Origin: JBBROS01 sp963752225
GTDB taxonomy: Bacteria; Pseudomonadota; Alphaproteobacteria; Acetobacterales; Acetobacteraceae
NCBI GenBank assembly: GCA_963752225.1
Contig: CAVVXS010000016.1
Coordinates: 231,783 to 295,782 of the forward strand
Direction: 5' to 3'
Length of the DNA: 64,000 nt
Made by a program: the position numbers and the translations under genes. Under the pieces are notes generated by a model. It was given only the letters and a program-made list of their open reading frames with translations. It searched no databases and had not been told where the DNA came from. Shown here piece after piece: positions 20,601 to 28,011 of this stretch; the stretch's first letter is position 1, and each line of letters begins with the position of its first letter.

Positions 20601-20835
20601 CATCCTCGGCCTGGTGCCGCTGGTGACCGCGAACGGCGCCGCGCAGGTCAGCCGTCGGGCGGTCGGCACCCCGGTGTTCGCCGGCATGCTGGCGGCGAGC
20701 TCCATCGGTATCTTCCTGATCCCGATGCTGTATGTCGTGTTCCAAACTATGCGCGAGCGGGTGAAGGCCCGGTTCGGTGCTAAGCCGGCCGCGCCGTCTT
20801 CTGCACCCCCTGCTGCGCCCCCGGCCGCACATTGA
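17668..20835 (+). CDS. RND family multidrug efflux transporter, inner-membrane pump (HAE1)
   Basis: A proton-driven pump of the AcrB/MexB class, 1055 residues, exporting hydrophobic compounds. It starts with VFVDRPRLAVVIAIVLTIAG (TM1). The proton-relay aspartates are in GIVVDDAIVVVENVER, and the partner lysine is in AAKNGILIVEFAKDQ, so the relay is intact. Two large periplasmic loops and twelve membrane segments are in the usual places, including the paired FVLVVIVVFFFLGSFRATII and LGLAILFAYLFLVALY. The start is GTG 17668. It forms an operon with the adaptor. Substrate range cannot be read from the sequence. A 1099-codon antisense frame over this gene is a composition artefact. Confidence 0.96.
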   Translation: MISAVFVDRPRLAVVIAIVLTIAGALAMLRIPVAQFPDIVPPQVQVTTRYPGASASVVEATVAQPLEAQVNGADQMIYMKSNSGNDGSYGLTVSFALGTNPDINTVNVNNRVQAALSRLPSEVQRQGVTVQKRSSAILEFLAFSSEGAKQDPLFISNYVTINILDTLSRVSGVGQASLFGALDYSMRVWFDTNRLISLSLAPSDIILAIQQQNVQAPVGRVGARPTSDDTQFQINLQTKGRLTTAEEFGNIIVRANPDGSVLRVRDVARVELGAATQDSESRLNGDPAVTMGIYLAPGANAVQTSARVQAALDELSTRYPPGLKSTVFYNSSTFVSDTISEVIKTLGEAFVLVVIVVFFFLGSFRATIIPTIAVPVSLIATFAVLLAIGYSANTVSLLAMVLAIGIVVDDAIVVVENVERVIEEEPELTPAEATKKAMGQITAPIIAITLVLLSVFVPIGFIPGISGTLFKQFAVTISVAMVISAINALSLSPALCAVFLRNTGPKRGIMGGIMRGIDHVRDGYAWLVIRLLRLAIIAVVLVVAIGAGVYGLSLRTPTGFLPEEDQGAFFTAVQLPDGASVTRTRDVVKRVEEVARGIPQIQNILSIVGFSLLDSGNQSNAAFIVLRMKPFEQRPAIADKVQALIGRMFAGVSQIRSAVIFPFNLPPIIGLSTGGGFEYQLQNLEGREPAEMGGVLNGLLAAANQDPKLARVFSTFSPTTPSIYLDIDREKAQALGLAISDVFTALQATLGGIYVNDFNLFGRIWQVNIQGEAADRTDIPSIWRIYVRNKTGTMVPLRSIADARIVLGPQTISRYNNYRSITIQGTPKPGVSSGDALNAMEAVSRSTLPPGYSFEWTGTAYQERAASGQTGTILGLAILFAYLFLVALYESWVIPIPVLLSVTVGILGSFIGLLVTGLALDLYAQIGLVVLIALAAKNGILIVEFAKDQREQGKSIREAAQLGARTRFRAVMMTSIAFILGLVPLVTANGAAQVSRRAVGTPVFAGMLAASSIGIFLIPMLYVVFQTMRERVKARFGAKPAAPSSAPPAAPPAAH

Positions 20836-20899
20836 CCTTTCCCGGCGGCCCCGCACATCCTGCGTCAACGCCGCAATCGCCTTTCGAGGAGACACGCCC

Positions 20900-23200
20900 A
20901 TGACCAAGTTCGGTGTCGCACAACCCGTCCGCCGGGTCGAAGACCCCCGCCTGCTGCTCGGCCACGGCCGCTACACCGACGACATCGCGGTCGCCGATGA
21001 AGCCCATGTCGTCGTCCTGCGCAGCCCGCACGCGGCGGCCAAGATCCTGTCGATCGACACCGAGGCCGCGAAGGCGCTGCCCGGCGTGCTCGGCATCTAC
21101 ACCGGCGCCGACTTTGAGGCGGACGGAATCGGCCCGAACCCGTGCGGCATCCCGCTGCAGAACCGCGACGGCAGCAACCGCGCCGACGTGCCGCACCCGG
21201 TGCTTGCGGTGGCCGCCGTGCGCCACGTGGGCGACCCGGTGGCGATGATCGTGGCCGAAACCACGCAGGCCGCGCGCGACGCCGCCGAGGCGATCACCGT
21301 CGACTACGATACCCTGCCGAGCGTCACCGACCTTGCCATGGCGATGGAGCCGGGTCAGCCGCTGGTGTGGCCGGACGTGCAGAAGAACATCTGCTTCGAT
21401 TGGGAGACCGGCGACAAGGCGCGCACCGACGAGCTGTTCGCCAGCGCCGAGCACGTGACCCGGCTGACGGTGGTCAACAACCGGATCGTGGTGAACTCGA
21501 TGGAAGCCCGCGCGGCGGCCGCGACCTACGACGCCGGGTCGCAACGCTGGACGCTGACCACCAACACCCAGGGCGGCTGGGGCATCAAGCAGATGCTGGC
21601 CGAGAATGTCTTCAAGGTCCCGGCCGAGAGCTTCCGCGTGGTGACGCCCGACGTCGGCGGCGGCTTCGGCATGAAGCTGTTCCTGTATGCCGAGCACGTC
21701 ATGGTCTGCTACGCCGCCCGCAAGCTCGGCCGCGCGGTGAAGTGGACCAGCGAGCGGTCGGAAGCCTTCCTGTCCGACACGCACGGCCGCGACAACATCA
21801 CCCTGGGCGAGGTGGCGCTGACCAAGGACGGCACCTTGCTCGCGATGCGCACCCGTAACGTCGCCAACATGGGCGCGTATCTCAGCAACTACGCCCCATT
21901 CATCCCGACTGGCGCCGGCACCAAGGTGCTAGCCAGCGTCTACGGGTTCCAGGCGATCCACGCCAACGTCATCGGCGTGTTCACCAATACCGTGCCGGTC
22001 GACGCGTATCGCGGCGCCGGGCGCCCGGAAAGCAATTACCTGGTCGAGCGGCTGATCGACGCCGCGGCGCGCGAGATCGGCATGGACCGCATCGCCTTCC
22101 GCAAGAAGAACATGGTGCAGCCGTCCTCGATGCCGTTCCGCACGGCAATGAACCAGACCTACGACAGCGGCGATTTCGGCCGTGTGCTCGACGCGGCACT
22201 GGCCAAGATGGACTGGGCCGGCTTCGAAACCCGCCGCGCCCAAAGCGAGCGGCGGGGCAAGAAGCGCGGCATCGGCATGGCCTATTACCTCGAGGCAACC
22301 GGCGGCGCCGACAGCGAGCGGGCGGAGATCCGCTTCGCCGATGACGGGTTCGTGGACGTGTATGTCGGCACCCAAAGCACCGGGCAAGGCCACGAGACCG
22401 CCTATGTGCAGCTCACCGTCGACCAGCTCGGCATCGACGGCGACAAGATCCGGATCCGTCAGGGCGACACCGACGCGATCCCGACCGGAGGCGGCACGGG
22501 CGGCGCCCGCAGCCTGTATTCCGAAGGGCAGGCCATTCTGGTGACCGCGGCGAGCGTGATCGAGAAGGGCAAGCAAGCCGCGTCCGAAGCGCTGGAGGCG
22601 GCGGTCGCCGACATCGTCTTCGCCGACGGTAAGTTCAGCGTCACCGGCACGGACCGCGGCATGGACATCCTCGCGCTGGCCGCACACCAGCGAGGCCGCG
22701 GGGAGGGCGCGACCCAGCTCGACGCAGCCGAGATCGCGGCGATCGGCGTCCACACCTTCCCGAACGGCTGCCACATGGCCGAGGTCGAGATCGATCCCGA
22801 CACCGGCTCGGTGGACGTGCTGCGCTACATCGTCTGCGACGACGTGGGCAAGGCGGTGAACCCCATGATCGTGCGCGGCCAGGTGCATGGCGGCGTGGCG
22901 CAAGGCTTCGGCCAAGCGGTGATGGAGCGCACCTCGTATGACCCGGCGTCCGGCCAGCTGCTGTCCGGCAGCCTGATGGACTACGCCCTGCCGCGCGCGT
23001 CCGATCTGCCGGACATCGAGGTGGACCTGATCGAGGTGCCCTGCGCCAGCAATCCGCTGGGCGTCAAGGGCGCCGGCGAGGCGGGCGCGGTCGGCAGCCC
23101 GCCGGCGGTGATCAACGCTTTGGTGGACGCGCTGAACGGCAAGGCGATCGACATGCCGGCAACGCCCGAGCGGGTGTGGCAGTCGCTGCAGGCGGCTTGA
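20900..23200 (+). CDS. Orphan molybdenum hydroxylase large subunit (CoxL-like, form II)
   Basis: A xanthine-dehydrogenase-family molybdopterin-binding subunit of 766 residues. It opens with VRRVEDPRLLLGHGRYTDDI, as CoxL proteins do. The cofactor-binding loop is DVGGGFGMKLFLYAEHVMVC, and near the C-terminus VKGAGEAGAVGSPPAVINAL carries the active-site glutamate. The active-site loop reads AYRGAGRPES rather than the AYxCSFR of true CO dehydrogenases, so CO oxidation is unlikely; aldehydes or N-heterocycles are likelier substrates. ATG 20900 has GAGGAG 7-8 bases upstream. The usual FAD and 2Fe-2S subunit genes are absent next to it, and it overlaps the nitroreductase gene by one base. Confidence 0.92.
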   Translation: MTKFGVAQPVRRVEDPRLLLGHGRYTDDIAVADEAHVVVLRSPHAAAKILSIDTEAAKALPGVLGIYTGADFEADGIGPNPCGIPLQNRDGSNRADVPHPVLAVAAVRHVGDPVAMIVAETTQAARDAAEAITVDYDTLPSVTDLAMAMEPGQPLVWPDVQKNICFDWETGDKARTDELFASAEHVTRLTVVNNRIVVNSMEARAAAATYDAGSQRWTLTTNTQGGWGIKQMLAENVFKVPAESFRVVTPDVGGGFGMKLFLYAEHVMVCYAARKLGRAVKWTSERSEAFLSDTHGRDNITLGEVALTKDGTLLAMRTRNVANMGAYLSNYAPFIPTGAGTKVLASVYGFQAIHANVIGVFTNTVPVDAYRGAGRPESNYLVERLIDAAAREIGMDRIAFRKKNMVQPSSMPFRTAMNQTYDSGDFGRVLDAALAKMDWAGFETRRAQSERRGKKRGIGMAYYLEATGGADSERAEIRFADDGFVDVYVGTQSTGQGHETAYVQLTVDQLGIDGDKIRIRQGDTDAIPTGGGTGGARSLYSEGQAILVTAASVIEKGKQAASEALEAAVADIVFADGKFSVTGTDRGMDILALAAHQRGRGEGATQLDAAEIAAIGVHTFPNGCHMAEVEIDPDTGSVDVLRYIVCDDVGKAVNPMIVRGQVHGGVAQGFGQAVMERTSYDPASGQLLSGSLMDYALPRASDLPDIEVDLIEVPCASNPLGVKGAGEAGAVGSPPAVINALVDALNGKAIDMPATPERVWQSLQAA

Positions 23201-24036
23201 TGCCCGACAGCGCGCCGCCGGCGGATCCGGCGGCCCGCCTCCGAGACCGGTATCGCGACGCGATGCCGGCGTCGGCTGCCTGGAGTCCGGTGGTGGACGT
23301 GATGCTGCAGCACCGGTCGGTGCGTGCCTATCGCGCCGACCCGTTGCCGGACGGCACCTTGGAGGCGCTGGTTGCGGCGGCGCAATCCGCCTCGACCTCG
23401 AGCAACCTGCAAGCCTGGAGCGTCGTCGCCGTCGAGGATGCCGGCCGCAAGGAGCGGCTGTCCGTCATCGCTGGCGGGCAGCGGCATATCCGCCAGGCGC
23501 CGCTGTTCCTGGTTTGGCTCGCCGACCTGTCGCGGGCGGCGCGGATCGGCGACGCGGCCGGGCAGGTGATGGACGCGCTGCCGTTCCTCGAACCATTCAT
23601 GGTCGCGGTGATCGATGCGGCGTTGGCGGCGCAGAACGCGACCGTTGCCGCCGAGTCGCTGGGGCTCGGCACGGTTTACATCGGCGCCCTGCGCAATGAC
23701 CCCGAAGCCGTGGCGCGGGAATTGGCGCTGCCGCCCGGCGTGATGGCGGTGTTCGGTCTATGCGTCGGGTTCGTCGACCCGGATGCCCCGTTGGCCGCCG
23801 TCAAGCCGCGCTTGCCGCAGGAGGCGGTCCTGCATCGCGAAACCTACGCCGCGGCGGCGGAACCTGCGGTGCTGGGCGGATATGACGCGACGCTGCGGGC
23901 ATTCCAAACGGAGCAAGGCATGGCGCAGCAGGGCTGGACCGAGCTCATCCGCGGACGGCTCGGGTCGGTGAAGTCGCTGAATGGGCGGGATCGGCTGCGC
24001 CAGGCGATCGAGGCGCTCGGGTTCGGGTTGAAATAA
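23200..24036 (+). CDS. Nitroreductase family (NfsA-like) FMN oxidoreductase
   Basis: A flavin oxidoreductase of 278 residues. The FMN-binding start VVDVMLQHRSVRAYRADPLP and the helix AAQSASTSSNLQAWSVVAVE are typical, as is the C-terminal half AAQNATVAAESLGLGTVYIG. The NfsA type usually reduces nitroaromatics, quinones or flavins with NADPH. ATG 23200 shares its A with the stop of the molybdenum subunit (TGATG), so the two are translationally coupled and may work in one redox route. An in-frame upstream start at 23176 lies inside the previous gene and is not needed. Confidence 0.88.
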   Translation: MPDSAPPADPAARLRDRYRDAMPASAAWSPVVDVMLQHRSVRAYRADPLPDGTLEALVAAAQSASTSSNLQAWSVVAVEDAGRKERLSVIAGGQRHIRQAPLFLVWLADLSRAARIGDAAGQVMDALPFLEPFMVAVIDAALAAQNATVAAESLGLGTVYIGALRNDPEAVARELALPPGVMAVFGLCVGFVDPDAPLAAVKPRLPQEAVLHRETYAAAAEPAVLGGYDATLRAFQTEQGMAQQGWTELIRGRLGSVKSLNGRDRLRQAIEALGFGLK

Positions 24037-24099
24037 TCGGACCGCTCGAGAGCCAACGCTTACCGCGTAGCGTTATCGATGCCTTTACTAATCCGATCA

Positions 24100-24105
24100 T
24101 ATAAT
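24100..24105 (+). promoter_or_regulatory. Candidate -10 element upstream of the EAL gene
   Basis: TATAAT, an exact sigma-70 -10 consensus, lies in an unusually AT-rich patch of about 70 bp (24040-24115) and 90 bases before the EAL start codon. No convincing -35 lies 16-18 bases upstream, so the assignment rests on one hexamer and composition. Confidence 0.35.
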
Positions 24106-24194
24106 GACACATAGGATCGAGCGGGACGTGCTGAAATCCGGTCGCGGTCATAGCGGAAAGCGTACCGCCCACCGAGGCGCGGCGAGGATGTCAG

Positions 24195-25058
24195 ATGTCG
24201 TCATATTCACTCATGGAAGAAGACGACCGGCCCAACGTCTCGCTGCACGAGCCGGCGCTCGAGCGTGAATTGCGGCAGGCCTTGGATGCCGGCACGTTCC
24301 GCATCCATTGGCAGCCGATCGTCGCCTGCTCGTCTGGTGAACTGCGCGGCTTTGAGGCCTTGCTGCGTTGGACCCGCCCCGGACACGGCGAGGTGCCGCC
24401 CGCGGTGTTCGTCCCGCTGCTGGAAAAGCTCGGCTTGTTCCGTAAACTCGACAAGTGGGTGTTGCGGCAGGCCTGTGACGCCGCGGCCCGCTGGCCGGCG
24501 CACCTGCGTGCTGCCATCAACGTTTCGGCCTGCTGGTTCGATGGGTCCGGGCTCACCTCGACCATCGCGGCGGCGCTGGAGGAAAGCAAGATCGACCCGG
24601 GCCGGCTCGAATTCGAGGTGTCAGAGGCGGTCGTGATCGCCAGCAAGAATGCCGCGGCCGCCGAACTCGCCCGCATCAAGTCGCTGGGCGTGCGCATCTC
24701 GTTGGACGATTTCGGCACCGGCTATGCGTCGCTCGGCTACCTGCAGGAAATGCCGTTCGACAAGCTGAAGCTCGACCAGTCCTTTGTCCGCCGCCTCGGC
24801 GAGTGCCGGCGGACGGAGGCGATCGTCCGCGCCGTGCTGCAACTCGGCGCCGGGCTCGGCATGACGGTCTGCGCCGAGGGTGTGGAGCGGCCGGACCAGC
24901 TCTCGATCCTGCAGGCTTATGGCTGCGACGAGGTGCAGGGCTACCTGATCGGCTATCCGGAGCGGGCGTTGCCGGACTTGCTGGATTTCTACGACCGGCT
25001 GGACGAAAGCCTGATGTTCATGGCGCCGGCCGCCTGGCAGAGCGCCTCCGCCCTCTGA
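24195..25058 (+). CDS. EAL-domain cyclic-di-GMP phosphodiesterase
   Basis: A stand-alone EAL protein (287 residues) predicted to hydrolyse c-di-GMP to pGpG. The catalytic set looks complete: Glu54 of EAL (GFEALLRW), Asn109 (INVSACWF), Glu141/Glu144 (EVSE in place of the usual ExTE), Asp171-Asp172 (DDFGTGYASL), Lys192 (KLDQSFV), Glu228 (CAEGVE) and Gln248 (EVQGY). There is no GGDEF, PAS or membrane segment, only about 25 acidic N-terminal residues, so it is a soluble enzyme. GAGG lies 7 bases before ATG 24195. The gene converges on a PilZ gene with a 13-bp gap. Confidence 0.93.
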   Translation: MSSYSLMEEDDRPNVSLHEPALERELRQALDAGTFRIHWQPIVACSSGELRGFEALLRWTRPGHGEVPPAVFVPLLEKLGLFRKLDKWVLRQACDAAARWPAHLRAAINVSACWFDGSGLTSTIAAALEESKIDPGRLEFEVSEAVVIASKNAAAAELARIKSLGVRISLDDFGTGYASLGYLQEMPFDKLKLDQSFVRRLGECRRTEAIVRAVLQLGAGLGMTVCAEGVERPDQLSILQAYGCDEVQGYLIGYPERALPDLLDFYDRLDESLMFMAPAAWQSASAL

Positions 25059-25071
25059 ACGGCGCCGTCGG

Positions 25072-25527
25072 TTAAACCTTGCGCAGGCGGGTAACCGTCT
25101 GCAGCAGGTTGAACAGCTCGGAATAGGCGGCCTCGAGCTTCTCGGCCGCCGACTTGAGCTCCGGGTAATCGAAGTATCGCTCGGACTCCAGCCGGCCCAC
25201 CACCTCACGCAAGCCCGAGCTGCTGAGGGCTTGGTAAGCATTGAGCGCTTGCCGGCCGGCGAGGTCGTTCAGCCCGGCAAACGACGTGAACTCCAGCCCC
25301 GCCTCGGTGCCGCGCTGCCACCGGCACACGACATTGAACATGCCGCCGCTGCGGAGCTCGACGACGAGGTCCGTGGGAAACCGGACCAGCACCTCGGTGC
25401 TCACCCGCAAGCCGGTGGGCGAGGTATCCAGCACGAGGCAGTCCACCACGCCGTTGCCGATGTGCAGCTTGGCAGTCTTGAGAACCGGTTGACGTGAACC
25501 GGCCCGCTTGTCATTCGGGTCGGACAT
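25072..25527 (-). CDS. PilZ-domain protein (c-di-GMP effector)
   Basis: A 151-residue protein whose N-terminal half is a PilZ domain. Both c-di-GMP-contact motifs are present: RxxxR as Arg8-x-x-x-Arg12 (RAGSR) and D/NxSxxG as Asp34-x-Ser36-x-x-Gly39 (DTSPTG). The C-terminal half (about residues 85-150) is predicted helical, with heptad-like leucines (LKSAAEKLEAAYSELFNLLQ), possibly a dimer or partner interface. ATG 25527 has AAAGG six bases upstream; the frame extends to 25581 but the added residues precede that ribosome site. Its job may be to read c-di-GMP levels set by the neighbouring EAL enzyme; this is inference from adjacency. Confidence 0.88.
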   Translation of the reverse strand: MSDPNDKRAGSRQPVLKTAKLHIGNGVVDCLVLDTSPTGLRVSTEVLVRFPTDLVVELRSGGMFNVVCRWQRGTEAGLEFTSFAGLNDLAGRQALNAYQALSSSGLREVVGRLESERYFDYPELKSAAEKLEAAYSELFNLLQTVTRLRKV

Positions 25528-25647
25528 CGGCAGCCTTTCTGTTTCCGTTGCCCCGAGGGGCCTGTCGCGCACTCGCGGCACGCCCCAGTTGCGATGAACG
25601 TAGCTGCGTCGCCTGCCGGATGTCCACCGCCGGGCCGGGGTCGCCGC

Positions 25648-26994
25648 TCACGACCGTGCCGCCAGCGCAGCGGCCGCGGTGCCGTGGCGCCGCATCAGTG
25701 CGGGGAGATCGAGCCCCGGCACGGCGCCCCCTTCCACCACCCAGCGTCCAGCGACCATGACCCGGTCGGCCCGGCTGGCGCCGCACAGCACCAGCGCTGC
25801 GAGCGGGTCGCCGGCGCCCGAGAACCGCAGCTCGTCGAGCCGGAACAGCGCGAAGTCGGCGGCCGCGCCGACTTCGATGCGGCCGAGCTCCGGCCGTCCG
25901 AGGCAGTCGGCCGAGCCGGTGGTGGCCCAGCGCAGGGCGTCGCGGTGGCTGACCGCCTCGATCCCGTTCGCGCCGCGCTGCAGCAGGAACGCCGCCCGCA
26001 CCTCCTGCATGAGGTTCGAGCCGTCGTTGGACGCCGATCCGTCGACGCCGAGCCCGACCGCCACGCCGGCCCGTTCCAGCGCGCACACCGGACACGTTCC
26101 CGACGCCAGCAGCTGGTTGCTGCAAGGGCAATGGGTCACGCCGACCCGGGCGCGTCCCAACCGCGCGATCTCGGCCGCTGAAAAGTGGATGCCGTGGGCC
26201 AGCCAGGTGCCGGGTCTCAGCCAGCCGCAGGCGTCGAGGTAGTCGAGCGGCGAGCAGCCGAACCGCGCCTGGCAGAACGCCGCCTCGTCCGCGGTCTCAG
26301 CCAAATGCGTGTGCAGGCGCACGCCGCGCCGGTCCGCCAAGGCGGCGCTGTCGCGCATCAGCCGGGTCGTCACCGAGAACGGCGAGCACGGGGCGAGCGC
26401 GATCTGCAGCATCGCGTAAGGCGCCGGGTCGTGCAGCCGGTCGATGACGGCCTCGCTGTCGGCAAGGATGGTGTCGGCATCCTGCACCACGCTGTCGGGC
26501 GGTAATCCGCCGTGGCGCTGCGACAGGTCCATCGAGCCGCGGGTCAGCACGGCACGCATGCCGAGCCGCCGCGCGGCGGCTGCCTCGATGCCGACCGCAT
26601 CCTCGAGCCCGGCGGGGAACACATAGTGGTGGTCGGTGGTGGTGGTGCAGCCGGACAGCAGCAGTTCGGCCAAGGCGAGCGTCGCCGCTGCGTCCAAGGC
26701 CTCGGGCGTCAGCCGCGCCCAGACCGGGTAGAGCGCTTGGAGCCAGCCGAACAGCGTCCGGTCCATCGCCGGCGGATGACAGCGGGTGAGGGTCTGGTAG
26801 AAATGGTGGTGCGTGTTCACGAGGCCGGGCAGCACCACGTGGTTCGATGCGTCGAACGTCGCCGCCGGCTGGGCCGGGCCGCCGCCGGCCGGCACCAACT
26901 CGACGATGCGGCCGGACTCGATCACCACACCCCCGGGCGCCTCGGCCAGGATGGCGAGCGGGTTGCGCAGCCAAAGCCGGGGCGAAGCGTCCAT
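25648..26994 (-). CDS. 8-oxoguanine deaminase (amidohydrolase)
   Basis: Predicted to deaminate 8-oxoguanine to urate. The protein is 448 residues of the cytosine-deaminase-like amidohydrolase group. The metal site begins PGLVNTHHHFYQTLTRCHPP, with later zinc and catalytic residues in RLHTHLAET, TWLAHGIHF, THCPCSNQLLASG and GLGVDGSASND. The block FYQTLTR with LFGWLQALYPVWARLTPE, and LCGASRADRVMVAGRWV near the end, match the 8-oxoguanine deaminase group as I know it from Pseudomonas. The related hydroxydechloroatrazine hydrolases (AtzB) are the main alternative. ATG 26994 is immediately preceded by an in-frame GTG. It is divergent from the xanthine-dehydrogenase-like genes, about 200 bp apart. 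Confidence 0.87.
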   Translation of the reverse strand: MDASPRLWLRNPLAILAEAPGGVVIESGRIVELVPAGGGPAQPAATFDASNHVVLPGLVNTHHHFYQTLTRCHPPAMDRTLFGWLQALYPVWARLTPEALDAAATLALAELLLSGCTTTTDHHYVFPAGLEDAVGIEAAAARRLGMRAVLTRGSMDLSQRHGGLPPDSVVQDADTILADSEAVIDRLHDPAPYAMLQIALAPCSPFSVTTRLMRDSAALADRRGVRLHTHLAETADEAAFCQARFGCSPLDYLDACGWLRPGTWLAHGIHFSAAEIARLGRARVGVTHCPCSNQLLASGTCPVCALERAGVAVGLGVDGSASNDGSNLMQEVRAAFLLQRGANGIEAVSHRDALRWATTGSADCLGRPELGRIEVGAAADFALFRLDELRFSGAGDPLAALVLCGASRADRVMVAGRWVVEGGAVPGLDLPALMRRHGTAAAALAARS

Positions 26995-27198
26995 CACCGC
27001 CGCATGCGATGCCGCCGGCGGCGACCTGGCAAGCTAAATCGTGCGCCGGCCACTTCCCTTCCGCCGCACCCGTCCCGCAAGATGCCATGCCGGCGTTGTC
27101 CGGCCTCGCCGAAGGAGCATCCGTGCCGCCCATCCACCACGTCGCGAGCGCCAGAAGGCATGGGCCGATCGGGCGTAAGGGCGGTCGCTGAGCCGCGC

Positions 27199-28011
27199 AT
27201 GGACCTCCTTCACGTCGAACGCGTCGTTGCCCCGGGCTGCCGGGCCGAGCTGCCTGCTCCTAGCGAAGGCGCCGCCTTCCTGGCCGGCGGCACGTGGCTG
27301 TTTTCCGAGCCGCAACCCGGCCTGCGCACGCTGGTCGATCTGCAGGCGCTGGGCTGGCCGGCCTTGGAACCATCCGCAGCCGGCCTGCGGATCGGCGCCA
27401 CCTGCACCATTGCCGAGCTGGCGGCGTTCGAGGCGCCCGCGTCCTGGCGCGCCGCCCCGGCGTTTGCGGCCTGCTGCAACGCGCTGCTCGGCTCGTTCAA
27501 GATCTGGAACACCGCGACCGTCGGCGGCAACGTATGCCTGGCCTTGCCCGCCGCGCCGATGCTGGCGCTCACGGTCGCGCTCGATGGCGTCGCCCGGATC
27601 TGGCCGGCCGACGGGTCCGAGCGAACGGCGCCGATGGCCGGGTTCGCGACCGGGGTGCAGCAAACGGTGCTCCGGCCCGGCGAGGTGCTGCGTGCCATCG
27701 ACCTGCCGGAACCGGCGTTGCGGCGGCGCGTGGCGCTGCGGCAGGCGTCGCTGACCGCGCTCGGGCGCTCGGCGGCGCTGCTGCTCGCGACGCTCGACGC
27801 CGATGGCGGCTTCACGCTGACGATCACCGCCAGCACAACCCGGCCGGTGCATGCCGCCTGGCCGTCGCCGCCACCGCCCGGCCGGCTCGACGACCACGTG
27901 GCCGGATTGCCGGCCGCGGTTTGGCTCGACGACGTGCACGGCGCTCCGGATTGGCGCCGGCACATGACCCGGCGCCTGGCGGCCGAGTTGCTGCAAGACT
28001 TGGTGCCGTGA
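27199..28011 (+). CDS. Xanthine dehydrogenase-type FAD-binding subunit
   Basis: The medium, FAD-binding subunit of a molybdenum hydroxylase (270 residues), passing electrons from the iron-sulfur clusters to the acceptor. The FAD loop AAFLAGGTWLFSEPQPG corresponds to the usual AGGTDL motif, here with Trp at the fifth position. The second FAD motif is NTATVGGNVCLALPAAPMLA. ATG 27199 is chosen; the long upstream extension of the frame is antisense to the deaminase region. Its stop overlaps the GTG start of the next gene by four bases (GTGA), so subunit synthesis is coupled. The divergent 8-oxoguanine deaminase suggests a role in purine breakdown. Confidence 0.87.
   Translation: MDLLHVERVVAPGCRAELPAPSEGAAFLAGGTWLFSEPQPGLRTLVDLQALGWPALEPSAAGLRIGATCTIAELAAFEAPASWRAAPAFAACCNALLGSFKIWNTATVGGNVCLALPAAPMLALTVALDGVARIWPADGSERTAPMAGFATGVQQTVLRPGEVLRAIDLPEPALRRRVALRQASLTALGRSAALLLATLDADGGFTLTITASTTRPVHAAWPSPPPPGRLDDHVAGLPAAVWLDDVHGAPDWRRHMTRRLAAELLQDLVP

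Noticed and set aside
17608..20907. 1099-codon open frame antisense to the RND pump
   Set aside because: It is rich in His, Asp and Arg with no recognisable fold; it is a shadow of the pump gene.
20900..23200. Carbon monoxide dehydrogenase large subunit
   Set aside because: The active-site loop has AYRGAGR instead of the AYxCSFR of CO-oxidising enzymes, and the small and medium subunit genes are missing.
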